From assembly GCF_011493005.1 (NCBI RefSeq), contig NZ_CP049156.1:2604001-2668000 (forward strand): a stretch of 64,000 bases of DNA. Reading direction: 5' to 3'. The notes beneath the pieces were generated by a model. It was not told where the DNA came from. It saw only the letters and a program-made list of their open reading frames with translations, and did not search any database. Below, piece by piece: positions 55,510 to 63,851 of the stretch. Both the position numbers and the translations under genes were made by a program. How positions within the stretch are numbered: position 1 is the first letter of the stretch; each line of letters opens with the position of its first letter. This stretch comes from Caballeronia sp. SBC1. Its GTDB lineage: Bacteria; Pseudomonadota; Gammaproteobacteria; Burkholderiales; Burkholderiaceae.

Positions 55510-56049
55510 TCAATGCGACGCGTGGTCGTGATCGTGGTCGTGCTGATGTGCACTGGGGTCTTCGGCGGCCTGACATGCCGGACAAATGCCCTTTAATTCG
55601 ATGTCGTCGCCGGCCAGCCGATACCCGCTCGCCTCGACCTGCGACATCAGGCTCTGGCGCAACTGTTTTTGCTGCTGCAACTCGGTCACGCGGCCACATT
55701 GCTGGCACACGATCAGCACGCCATGCTGGCAATGCGTGAGATCGTGGCAAACGGTGAACGCGTTGATCGACTCGATCCGATGAATCAGCCCCGCCGACAG
55801 CAGGAAATCCAGCGCCCGATATACCGTGGGAGGCGACGCGTTCGGATGCATCGCGCGCATTTCGTCGAGCAGCGTATAGGCTTTTGTCGCGCGGCCAGAG
55901 GCCAGCAGCAACTCGAGCACGGTGCGGCGAATAGGCGTGAGTTTCTGACCACGCTCGCGACAATAGTCGTCGGCCATCGTGACCGCCGCCTGGAGCGCGT
56001 CGGCGGACGAGTGGGCGTGAGACTGGGCGTCGTTGGCGGGCGTGTTCAT
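55510..56049 (-). CDS. Fur-family regulator, probably Zur
   Basis: 179 residues. The winged-helix N-terminal half (LTPIRRTVLELLLASG, ASPPTVYRALDFLLSAGLIH) and the metal-site half (HCQHGVLIVCQQCGRV, GICPACQ) are Fur-type. Two CxxC pairs form the structural zinc site. The C-terminal tail is His/Asp-rich (HQHDHDHDHASH) and fits zinc sensing, so Zur is favoured over Fur. TATAAT at 56061-56056 on the minus strand ends six bases before ATG 56049, so the mRNA would be leaderless; no ribosome site is present. Confidence 0.85.
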   Translation of the reverse strand: MNTPANDAQSHAHSSADALQAAVTMADDYCRERGQKLTPIRRTVLELLLASGRATKAYTLLDEMRAMHPNASPPTVYRALDFLLSAGLIHRIESINAFTVCHDLTHCQHGVLIVCQQCGRVTELQQQKQLRQSLMSQVEASGYRLAGDDIELKGICPACQAAEDPSAHQHDHDHDHASH

Positions 56050-56106
56050 AGGCGGATTATACGCTGCGGCATGAGGGCAAACTTCGGGCGCACGCCGTCA
56101 TGGTTG

Positions 56107-56280
56107 TCATTGCGGCTGCTCGGCCTTGGCCGGCGCAATGATCATTGTCGGCGGCGTGGTATCAGTGGGCACGCCCTTGTAGTCAGGCGGATCTTGCGGC
56201 GGCGTGTGATGAGGCACAGTGGTGTCGGCACAGGCGGACAGGAACAGGGAGCAGATAAACAAGGCAGCGAAACGCGGCAT
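56107..56280 (-). CDS. Small lipoprotein, 57 aa, upstream of the Fur-family gene
   Basis: 57 residues (too short for usual ORF listing). MPRFAALFICSLFLSAC is a complete lipoprotein signal with lipobox LSAC, followed by a proline-rich mature tail (HHTPPQDPPDYKGVPTD, then PTMIIAPAKAEQPQ). It lies 57 bases upstream of the Fur-family gene on the same strand and may be co-transcribed with it. The ribosome site is weak. Confidence 0.55.
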   Translation of the reverse strand: MPRFAALFICSLFLSACADTTVPHHTPPQDPPDYKGVPTDTTPPTMIIAPAKAEQPQ

Positions 56281-56397
56281 GGACGGCCCGGGAATGAAGT
56301 TCAGGAAGTTCAGATACGAATACGAAGGGTGAACGCAGAAGATTAAACGATATCGGGGATTTGCGAGAGAACGGAAACGCTGGGCGGGCTGTGGTCG

Positions 56398-56423
56398 CGG
56401 GGCCCTAACGCGGGGCCCTAACG
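56398..56423. repeat. Two tandem 13-bp repeats
   Basis: CGGGGCCCTAACG occurs twice in direct tandem just before the tRNA-Pro terminator. Probably a slippage product. Confidence 0.7.
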
Positions 56424-56444
56424 ATCAACCGCGCCAGAAATAGC

Positions 56445-56477
56445 GAAGGGGTCACGAGTTAAACTCGTGACCCCTTC
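56445..56477 (-). terminator. Terminator hairpin of tRNA-Pro
   Basis: GAAGGGGTCACGAGTT (56445-56460) and AACTCGTGACCCCTTC (56462-56477) are exact complements with a 1-base centre, located 10 bases past the tRNA 3' end on its strand. Confidence 0.8.
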
Positions 56478-56487
56478 ATTTAAAACG

Positions 56488-56564
56488 TGGTCGGAGCGAA
56501 AGGATTCGAACCTTCGACCCTCTGATCCCAAATCAGATGCGCTACCAGGCTGCGCTACGCTCCG
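56488..56564 (-). tRNA. tRNA-Pro (TGG)
   Basis: Minus strand CGGAGCGTAGCGCAGCCTGG opens a 77-base cloverleaf. The anticodon loop TTTGGGA carries TGG; the TPsiC arm has GGTTCGAATCC and the gene ends CGCTCCG-A-CCA. The acceptor stem pairs over all seven bases. Confidence 0.97.
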
Positions 56565-56664
56565 ACAAGAACGAGATGATAGCGTCTTACTGATACCCGC
56601 GCAATCGAAACTATCCGGATCGTGGAATCGAGCCCGAAATCGCAGCACGTTCGCGGCCTTGATC

Positions 56665-56751
56665 GGTCCAAATTCACAAGCGCGGTCCAAATTCACAAGC
56701 GCGGTCCAAATTCACAAGCGCGGTCCAAATTCACAAGCGCGGTCCAAACTG
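56665..56751. repeat. 19-bp tandem repeats, four and a half copies
   Basis: Four identical copies of GGTCCAAATTCACAAGCGC start at 56665, 56684, 56703 and 56722, with a partial fifth (GGTCCAAA) at 56741. The array ends 42 bases before the sixA start, in its promoter region. Confidence 0.95.
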
Positions 56752-56792
56752 ATAACCGGGGACAAACCTCAAGCCCCCAAAGGAGACATTCG

Positions 56793-57251
56793 ATGAACCT
56801 CATTCTCTGGCGCCACGCCGAAGCGGAAGACCAGGCTGCGAGCGATCTCGTGCGCCAACTGACGCCGCGCGGCGTAAAACAGGCGCAAGCGGCGGCGAAG
56901 TGGCTGAAGAGCCGGTTAGACGACGACGCGGTGTTTCTCGTCAGTCCGGCCACCCGCACGATCCAGACGATGGAAGCGTTGGGCGACCAGTATCGCGTGG
57001 TGAAGGAACTGGCGCCGGGCGCCAGCGCCCAAGCCGTGCTGGATGCCGCGGAGTGGCCGCGCGGTGTCGCGGAGACGGTCGTTGTAGTCGGACATCAGCC
57101 GACACTCGGACGCGTCGCGGCCTCGCTGATGACTGGACACGAAGCCGAGTGGACCCTGAAGAAAAGCGGCATATGGTGGTTCCAGCAACGCTCCCGCGCA
57201 GGCGACGATCAAGTCGTGCTGCGCGCGGTGACAAGTCCTGATTTACTGTAG
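56793..57251 (+). CDS. sixA: Phosphohistidine phosphatase SixA
   Basis: 152 residues from ATG 56793 with AAAGGAG nine bases upstream. ILWRHAEAED is the RHG-motif (catalytic His8) and VVVVGHQPTLGRVAASL the second His motif of the histidine phosphatase branch. Removes phosphate from phosphohistidine on signalling proteins. An open frame extends upstream through the 19-bp repeats, but the ribosome site fixes the start downstream of them. Neighbour of olsB and ppx. Confidence 0.92.
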   Translation: MNLILWRHAEAEDQAASDLVRQLTPRGVKQAQAAAKWLKSRLDDDAVFLVSPATRTIQTMEALGDQYRVVKELAPGASAQAVLDAAEWPRGVAETVVVVGHQPTLGRVAASLMTGHEAEWTLKKSGIWWFQQRSRAGDDQVVLRAVTSPDLL

Positions 57252-57369
57252 CCAAAAACTGTAGCAATAGCCAAAACAGCCCCCCAAGGCGGCAAAACCG
57301 TGGCTTAGCGGTGACGCTTCATTGAATCGTCATAGTCACGCCATGCGAGCGTCATTCGGAATACTTACA

Positions 57370-57395
57370 TTGGCTAACGTTAATACGTCAGCCAA
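57370..57395. promoter_or_regulatory. Inverted repeat upstream of olsB
   Basis: TTGGCTAACGT and ACGTCAGCCAA (one mismatch) flank TAAT. It lies about 20 bases before the preferred olsB start and may be an operator, or a hairpin in the leader. Confidence 0.5.
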
Positions 57396-57414
57396 ATCCA
57401 CTTGGGGGTTGCCA

Positions 57415-58248
57415 ATGCAGAAACCGACGACGCTCGCTTTATTGAGCACATCGAATGGACTGAGCGGGTCTGGTGGCTCGAATGTTACCGAACTCCGCCG
57501 GCGTTTGCCGAGCGCAGCGGAGACCGTGACGGGGCAACATCGGCTGCGGGTATCGTGGGCGCATTCCGAAGCTGAATTGCGTGAAGCGCAGCGCCTGCGG
57601 TATCGCGTGTTCGCCGACGAGATGGGCGCGCAATTGAAGGGTCCGGCGGGCCTGGACGTAGACGCATTCGATGCCTTTTGCGACCACTTGCTGGTCCGCG
57701 ACCTGAACACGTTGAAGGTGGTGGGAACGTATCGCGTGCTGCCCCCGCATCAGGCAGCACGTGCCGGACGCCTGTATGCCGAGAGTGAATTCGATGTTTC
57801 CCGCCTCGCGCATCTACGCCCGAAGCTGGTGGAACTCGGCCGCTCGTGCGTGCATGCGGATTACCGCAGCGGCGGAGTAATCATGTCGTTGTGGGGCGGT
57901 CTGGCCGCCTACATGAAGCAGAACGGCTATGAGACCATGCTGGGCTGCGCAAGCGTCGCAATGGTGGACGGTGGCCACTACGCCGCCGACCTGTACGAGG
58001 GCTTGGAGAAGGAAGCGCTGACATCGCCGGAATACAGGGCGTTTGCGCATACGCCGTTGCCGGTGCAGGAACTCCGGACCGGCGCCAAGGTAGCGCCGCC
58101 GCCTTTGCTGAAGGGTTATTTGCGCCTGGGTGCGAAAATCTGCGGCGCGCCGGCGTGGGATCCCGATTTCAATACGGCGGACTTTTTGACCTTGCTGCGT
58201 ATATCGGAGATAGGGGACCGCTACGCCCGTCACTTCATGGCCGACTGA
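57415..58248 (+). CDS. olsB: GNAT-fold acyltransferase, OlsB-like
   Basis: 277 residues from ATG 57415 with GGGGG six bases upstream. AHSEAELREAQRLRYRVFAD opens the acyltransferase domain, VGTYRVLPPHQAARAGRLY follows, then LVELGRSCVHADYRSGGVI and LGCASVAMVDGGHYAADLY. This is the OlsB / hemolysin-like acyltransferase family, which adds a 3-hydroxy fatty acid to ornithine in ornithine lipid synthesis, a membrane adaptation linked to phosphate limitation. The partner olsA is not in the window. Confidence 0.82.
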   Translation: MQKPTTLALLSTSNGLSGSGGSNVTELRRRLPSAAETVTGQHRLRVSWAHSEAELREAQRLRYRVFADEMGAQLKGPAGLDVDAFDAFCDHLLVRDLNTLKVVGTYRVLPPHQAARAGRLYAESEFDVSRLAHLRPKLVELGRSCVHADYRSGGVIMSLWGGLAAYMKQNGYETMLGCASVAMVDGGHYAADLYEGLEKEALTSPEYRAFAHTPLPVQELRTGAKVAPPPLLKGYLRLGAKICGAPAWDPDFNTADFLTLLRISEIGDRYARHFMAD

Positions 58249-58473
58249 CAGCGCCAACGAGCCACCAGAAAAGCGGAAGAGACAAAGCGCCAGCGAAAAC
58301 AATCAAACCAACACCGCTGGCGCGGCATACTACGATGCGCCGCGATTCCGCACTAACCGTGCGCGGCGGCCATTCTATTTAAGCATCATAATAAGTTCGA
58401 AGTCCATACTACTTTTTGGCCAAGAGATATTCGAGGAGGCACCGAGGCCCGCAAGCAGCCCCCGCCCGCCTCC

Positions 58474-59991
58474 TCAAACACCCGTGTAAACCACCCGATA
58501 CGGCTTGCCAATCTTCTCCCACTCAGCCGCTTCCTGAACGAGGCTGTAGTCGGTAAGCGGATTGAGCGCGACCCAATCGTTGGGCAAACGCACATCGAAC
58601 CCGCCGTTGACTAACGAGACCTGAATGGCCGGAAACCCGACATCCGCCCGCCGCCGGCAAAGCAGCGCCGCAAGCCGCAGACAAAACAGCAAGGTCCAGT
58701 CGACATCCCGAGCCTGCGAAAGCTTGCCCAACTTCCCGACATGCCCAAGCACCAGGCCGGCCAACCGCGCCTGATCGGTTCTCGAGAAGCCGGGCATATC
58801 CGCGTGACTCGCGATATACGCAGAATGCTTGTGATAAGCGCTATGCGAGATAGAAAGTCCGATCTCGTGCAATGCCGCCGCCCATCCCAGGAACATCTGA
58901 TTTTCGAGCCGCCGTTCGGCATCAACATCACGAGGCTCGAGCTGCTCATAGAAACTGATTGCCAGTTCGGCAATACGGTCCGATTGGTCGCTATCCGCCG
59001 CATAGCGCCGCTTGAACCCCTCCACCGTCACCGTTCGCATGTCCTGGTGCTGCGTGCGTCCCAACAGGTCGTACAGCACGCCGAGTCGCAACGCGCCGTC
59101 GGTGGTATCGACGTATTCAATCCCCAGCTCCTCGAACACGCCTAGCATGATCGACAAACCGCCGGCGAGCACCGGAATCCGGTCAGCCTTCAGCGCGATC
59201 AACTTCAGCCGGTTCACATTCTCAGCCTTGATCAGCGCCTTCTTTAGCCGCTCCAGCCCGCCGCGTGAAATGCCGTGGGTGATGCCGGGATCGTTGAAAC
59301 CGTTCGCTTCGATCAACTCGGCCAGCGCCCGCGCCGTGCCCGACGATCCAATTGCCTGATCCCAGCCCGTCTGTTTGTATTCGCTTGAGATAATCTCGAT
59401 TTCGCGCTTGGCGGCGAGTTCGGCTTGCCGCATTGAGTATTCATCGACATTACCGGCCGCGAAAAACTGCCGGCTATGACTCACGCAGCCTATATACAGG
59501 CTTTCCATATGAATGGGCGTATAGTGCGAGCCGATAATAAATTCTGTCGATCCACCGCCGATATCCACTACCAGCCGTTTTCCCGCGCTGGCCGGCACCG
59601 AATGCGCCGCGCCCGCATAAATGAGGCGCGCTTCTTCGCGCCCGGCAATCACTTCAATGGGAAAGCCGAGTGCGTTCTGCGCTTCCGCAAGGAATTCGTC
59701 GGCGTTCTTGGCGACACGCAGCGTATTTGTCGCGACCGCGCGCACATGGTCAGGATGGAAGTCCCGCAGCCGTTCGCCGAACCGCTTCAGCGCATCCCAG
59801 CCGCGCAGTTGCGAGGCGCGGTCGAGGAATTTGTCCCGCGACAGCCCCGCCGCGAGCCGCACGGGTTCACGTAACGCGTCGACCTGATAGATCGGACTGC
59901 CGGAAGGCGTCTCCTCGACGCGACCGACAATCAGCCTGAAGCTGTTCGATCCAAGATCTACGGCTGCCAAAAGATGAGGGGGGTTGACCAT
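58474..59991 (-). CDS. ppx: Exopolyphosphatase
   Basis: 505 residues from ATG 59991. AAVDLGSNSFRLIVGRV is the phosphate-1 loop, VVDIGGGSTEFIIG the phosphate-2 loop and IGSSGTARALAELIE the adenosine motif of the Ppx/GppA actin-like fold. The C-terminal half is the HD-like helical domain (WAAALHEIGLSISHSAYHKH). Degrades polyphosphate and may also hydrolyse pppGpp. It is divergent from ppk across a 331-base region. Confidence 0.93.
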   Translation of the reverse strand: MVNPPHLLAAVDLGSNSFRLIVGRVEETPSGSPIYQVDALREPVRLAAGLSRDKFLDRASQLRGWDALKRFGERLRDFHPDHVRAVATNTLRVAKNADEFLAEAQNALGFPIEVIAGREEARLIYAGAAHSVPASAGKRLVVDIGGGSTEFIIGSHYTPIHMESLYIGCVSHSRQFFAAGNVDEYSMRQAELAAKREIEIISSEYKQTGWDQAIGSSGTARALAELIEANGFNDPGITHGISRGGLERLKKALIKAENVNRLKLIALKADRIPVLAGGLSIMLGVFEELGIEYVDTTDGALRLGVLYDLLGRTQHQDMRTVTVEGFKRRYAADSDQSDRIAELAISFYEQLEPRDVDAERRLENQMFLGWAAALHEIGLSISHSAYHKHSAYIASHADMPGFSRTDQARLAGLVLGHVGKLGKLSQARDVDWTLLFCLRLAALLCRRRADVGFPAIQVSLVNGGFDVRLPNDWVALNPLTDYSLVQEAAEWEKIGKPYRVVYTGV

Positions 59992-60322
59992 CGATTTTCC
60001 AGGTTCCGTAGGGTTGTGCCCGCGAGCGTCTTGACGCGCCAACGGTGCGGGCAGCATTTGAACACGCCGAGCTGCCGCAGCGCGGCAATTTTAAGTCCAA
60101 GCGGACGACTGTGCTGGTCTGGCGAATAATCCAATGCAGCAAAATGCGCCAGTGAATCGATTTCCATTGTTAGCAGAAACAGGGCGAATCTTGCCAGAAT
60201 CAACCTTACCGGAGGCCTGCGTTAGATTTATGACACTATGATTTCACAAAAACGTCATCATACTGTGGTGCATTCCGAGCGATCCTTGCACATTCCGATT
60301 TTTCGACTGCCAAATACTATCG
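59992..60322. other. Divergent ppx / ppk region
   Basis: 331 bases. Apart from a PhoB-box-like array at 60230-60273 nothing is recognised. The minus-strand half is open in the ppx frame but GC-typical of coding shadow. Confidence 0.5.
60230..60273 (+). promoter_or_regulatory. PhoB-box-like array upstream of ppk
   Basis: Four consecutive 11-base units begin ATGACAC, ATTTCAC, ACGTCAT and CTGTGGT. The PhoB consensus is an 11-bp direct repeat headed CTGTCAT; each unit matches four or five of the seven. The spacing and position before ppk are right, the match is only moderate. Confidence 0.45.
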
Positions 60323-62386
60323 ATGTCCTTACGCTATCCCCTTCTTAATCGCGAACTGGGCATTCTGGGTTTTAACGAACGTGTATTGTCGCAAGCCGCC
60401 GATACTGCCGTTCCGCTGCTCGAACGACTCCGCTTTATTTGTATTACCAGCAGCAACCTGGACGAATTTTTTGAAGTCCGCATGGCCGGCATGCAGGAGC
60501 AGATGCGTGACAACCCCGGCTCGCTCTCACCCGACGGCATGTCGCTGCAGCATGTGTACGACCTAGTGGTCGAACGCGCGCATCGCCTGGTCCACCAGCA
60601 ATACGTGATGCTTCAGAGCACCGTGTTTCCCGCGCTGGAAAGCGAGGGAATCTACTTTCACGGCGTGGAATCGTGGAGCGAGACGCAGACCGACTGGGCC
60701 CGCGATTATTTTCAGAACGAGTTGCTGCCGGTGCTGACACCGATCGGACTGGACCCCGCGCATCCGTTCCCGCGCGTGCTGAACAAAAGCCTGAACTTCG
60801 TCGTCGAGCTTGAGGGCAAGGACGCGTTCGGCCGCCAGGCAATGATGGGAATCGTGCAGGCGCCGCGCGCACTGCCGCGCCTCGTGCGCATGCCCGAGGC
60901 GCTGTCCGGTTATCCGCACGGCTTTGTGCTGCTGAGCTCGCTGATGCAGCGGTTTGTCGAGGCGCTGTTTCCGCATCTGATGGTGCGCAGTTGCAACCAG
61001 TTCCGCATCACGCGCAACAGTGAATTGTTCGTCGATGAAGACGAAATCACCAACCTGCGCGTGGCGCTGCAGGGCGAACTTCCGGCGCGGCATCTGGGCA
61101 ATGCGGTACGTCTGGAAGTGTCGGCAGAGACGCCGCCGCACATGATCCGGCGCCTGCTCGACGAGAGCGAACTGAACGACCGCGATTGTTATCGCGTGAA
61201 CGGGCCCGTCAATCTCGTGCGCCTGATGCAGTTGCCCGAGATGGTCGACCGGCCCGACCTGAAGTTCGTGCCGCATATTCCGTCCGTGCCGAAGGCCATT
61301 GCGGCGGCATCGAATATGTTCGATGCCATCGATCAGGGCGATATCCTCCTGCACCATCCCTACGAGAGTTTTCAGCCCGTGCTCGAGTTGCTGCTGCAGG
61401 CGGCGAAGGACCCGCAGGTGGTCGCGATCAAGCAAACAATTTATCGGACCGGCACGGACTCGCCGCTGATGGACGCGCTGATGCAAGCCGCGCGCAACGG
61501 CAAGGAAGTCACCGTGGTGGTGGAGCTGCTCGCGCGCTTCGACGAAGAGACGAATATCAACTGGGCGTCGCAACTCGAAGCCGTGGGCGCGCACGTGGTG
61601 TACGGAGTGGTCGGTCACAAATGCCACGCGAAAATGATGCTGATCGTGCGGCGCGTATCGAAGAACGGCAAGATGGTGCTCAGGCGATATGTGCATCTGG
61701 GTACGGGTAACTATCACCCGCGTACCGCGCGGCTTTATACCGACTTCGCTGTGATGACTTCGGATCAGCAAGTCTGCGAAGACGTCCATCATGTCTTCCA
61801 GCAACTCACCGGCATTGGCGGCGAACTACGCTTGCATCAGCTCTGGCAAGCGCCTTTTACGCTGTGCCCGAATCTCATCGAAGCCATTCGCGCTGAAGCC
61901 GACAACGCGCGCGCAGGAAAGAAAGCGCGGATCGTCGCGAAGATGAATGCGCTGCTCGAACCGACTGTGATCGTCGCGTTGTATGAGGCGTCTCAGGCAG
62001 GCGTGAAAATCGACCTGATCGTGCGGGGTGTCTGCGCGTTGAAACCCGGCGTGGAGGACCTGTCCGAGAATATTACGGTGCGCTCCATCGTTGGACGTTT
62101 TCTCGAACATCACCGCATCTTTTATTTTTACGCGGGAGGAGAAGAGAAGGTGTATTTGTCGAGCGCAGACTGGATGGACCGCAACCTCTTCCGGCGCGTG
62201 GAAGTGGCATTTCCCGTAAACGACCGGCGCCTGAAACGGCGCGTGATTGCCGAAGGCCTGTCAGTGTTTCTCGGCGATAACCAGTCAGCATGGCTCATGC
62301 AAAGTGACGGGCACTATAAGCGGCGGCGTCCGGGCAAGTCCATGCGCAGTGCGCAACTCGGCCTGCTCGCGAAATTCTGCCCTTGA
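60323..62386 (+). CDS. ppk: Polyphosphate kinase 1
   Basis: 687 residues. NRELGILGFNERVLSQAADT and SNLDEFFEVRMAGMQEQMRD are the N-terminal PPK1 motifs. LLHHPYESF, LLARFDEETNINWASQL, GHKCHAKMMLIVRR (autophosphorylated His) and RRYVHLGTGNYHPRTARLYTD are in the catalytic core. Makes polyphosphate from ATP. No ribosome site is obvious before ATG 60323. Confidence 0.97.
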   Translation: MSLRYPLLNRELGILGFNERVLSQAADTAVPLLERLRFICITSSNLDEFFEVRMAGMQEQMRDNPGSLSPDGMSLQHVYDLVVERAHRLVHQQYVMLQSTVFPALESEGIYFHGVESWSETQTDWARDYFQNELLPVLTPIGLDPAHPFPRVLNKSLNFVVELEGKDAFGRQAMMGIVQAPRALPRLVRMPEALSGYPHGFVLLSSLMQRFVEALFPHLMVRSCNQFRITRNSELFVDEDEITNLRVALQGELPARHLGNAVRLEVSAETPPHMIRRLLDESELNDRDCYRVNGPVNLVRLMQLPEMVDRPDLKFVPHIPSVPKAIAAASNMFDAIDQGDILLHHPYESFQPVLELLLQAAKDPQVVAIKQTIYRTGTDSPLMDALMQAARNGKEVTVVVELLARFDEETNINWASQLEAVGAHVVYGVVGHKCHAKMMLIVRRVSKNGKMVLRRYVHLGTGNYHPRTARLYTDFAVMTSDQQVCEDVHHVFQQLTGIGGELRLHQLWQAPFTLCPNLIEAIRAEADNARAGKKARIVAKMNALLEPTVIVALYEASQAGVKIDLIVRGVCALKPGVEDLSENITVRSIVGRFLEHHRIFYFYAGGEEKVYLSSADWMDRNLFRRVEVAFPVNDRRLKRRVIAEGLSVFLGDNQSAWLMQSDGHYKRRRPGKSMRSAQLGLLAKFCP

Positions 62387-62406
62387 TTTACTGACTGGCG
62401 GCTTGA

Positions 62407-62440
62407 AAGCGGCCTGAAGGCGCGCTGCTTCAAGCCGCTT
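62407..62440. terminator. Hairpin between convergent ppk and phoR
   Basis: AAGCGGCCTGAAG and CTTCAAGCCGCTT pair over 13 bases with one mismatch around an 8-base loop, followed by TTA-rich sequence. Placed between convergent genes. Confidence 0.6.
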
Positions 62441-62462
62441 TACACCCTTTCCTCACCTCCTT

Positions 62463-63776
62463 TCAAGCGGCGATCGATTTTCTCAACGCCGTGCGCGCGG
62501 CCGAAAACTTCACCGAGAAGGTGCTTCCCCGCCCTTCCTCGCTCTTGATTTCGAGGTCGGCCAGATGGCGTTGCAACACATGCTTTACGATCGCCAGCCC
62601 AAGGCCCGTGCCGCCGGTATCGCGCGAGCGGCTTCTATCCACACGATAAAACCGCTCGGTCAAACGCGGAATATGTTCAGCCGGAATACCGAGCCCGCTA
62701 TCGCGCACTGTAAACACCGCGCGATCACGAATGCGCTGCCACGAAACGTCAATTGTTCCGCCATCCGGCGTATAGCGAATCGCATTCGTCACCAGATTCG
62801 CGAGCGCGCTGACAATCTCCGTTTCCGAGCCGGACACCGTCAACGCTTCATCAACATCGAATGTAATTCTATGTCGGCCATTCGAAAGATTATCGGCGTC
62901 TTCTTCAAGGTGGCGCAGGACCGCGCGCATATCGAGAACATCGTCGCCGGGCGGTTTGACATCGCCCTCCAGATTCGCGAGCACGAGCAGATCGCGCACA
63001 ATATTTTGCATCCGCGAAGACTGCTGCTCCATCATCTCCAGATAACGCGCCCGGTCTGCTTCATTCAGCGGCAACTCGCGCATGGTTTCAAGAAAGCCGG
63101 ACAGCACGGTCAACGGTGTCTTCAACTCGTGCGATACGTTCGCGACAAAATCGCGGCGCATGGAATCCGTTCTTTCCAGTTCCGTTATGTCCTGAGTCAA
63201 AATCAGTTTCCGGTTTTCACCGTAGGGGAATATTTGCACCGACAACACATGTTGCCGGTTCAGCCCCATCCCGCGCATTACCAGCACCGTCTCAAAGTGC
63301 TGCGAGGCGAGATAACGGACGAAGTCCGGTTGACGCACGAGATGCGTGATGTGCTGGCGCAGATCGCGTTTGGCGTCCAGTCCGAAATGGGTTTCAGCGA
63401 TAGCGTTGCACCACTCTATCTGATCGCTGTCGTCGAGCATGGCCACGCCATTGGGCGACGCCTGGATACCCTGGATAAACCGTGAATGCTGCTGCTCAAC
63501 CTGGCGCACCTGCGCGTGCCAGCGCTTCGCAAGCTTATGCAGCCGATAATAAATCTCGCCCCACACGCCCGGCGCGCTCGGCACTTCGCCATACACGGGC
63601 GCGTCGAGCAAACGCCACAAGCGCTGCGTATGAAAGGTGGTAAAGAGGGTTTGCAGAACCAGCATGACGATCGCGAAACAGAGCGCGACGCGCACTCCGA
63701 ACAGCACGCCAACAATCCCGCCCAATACCGCGAGCAACGCGAGGGACACGAGGGAACGCGTCCAGATGATATTCAT
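62463..63776 (-). CDS. phoR: Phosphate regulon sensor kinase PhoR
   Basis: 437 residues. Two membrane segments at the N-terminus (about 9-45), a linker, a PAS domain (about 100-205: IQGIQASPNGVAMLDDSDQI), then the kinase: ANVSHELKTPLTVLSG (H-box), NLVTNAIRYTP (N-box), RDSGLGIPAEH (G1) and GTGLGLAIVKHVLQRH (G2). Length and order are those of PhoR. It senses phosphate supply through the Pst/PhoU system and phosphorylates PhoB. Start ATG 63776 is 75 bases after the end of phoB. Confidence 0.95.
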   Translation of the reverse strand: MNIIWTRSLVSLALLAVLGGIVGVLFGVRVALCFAIVMLVLQTLFTTFHTQRLWRLLDAPVYGEVPSAPGVWGEIYYRLHKLAKRWHAQVRQVEQQHSRFIQGIQASPNGVAMLDDSDQIEWCNAIAETHFGLDAKRDLRQHITHLVRQPDFVRYLASQHFETVLVMRGMGLNRQHVLSVQIFPYGENRKLILTQDITELERTDSMRRDFVANVSHELKTPLTVLSGFLETMRELPLNEADRARYLEMMEQQSSRMQNIVRDLLVLANLEGDVKPPGDDVLDMRAVLRHLEEDADNLSNGRHRITFDVDEALTVSGSETEIVSALANLVTNAIRYTPDGGTIDVSWQRIRDRAVFTVRDSGLGIPAEHIPRLTERFYRVDRSRSRDTGGTGLGLAIVKHVLQRHLADLEIKSEEGRGSTFSVKFSAARTALRKSIAA

Positions 63777-63851
63777 GAATTAGCGGATCGAGATTATTGC
63801 CACGCGACCACGATTGGCCGCGGGCTCCATTCACTCTTCTCATTTACCCCA

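Noticed and set aside
56665..56751. CRISPR array
   Set aside because: The 19-bp units are directly adjacent without spacers, and no cas genes are in the window.
60563..61804. 413-residue minus-strand open frame inside ppk
   Set aside because: Antisense shadow of a well-conserved PPK1.
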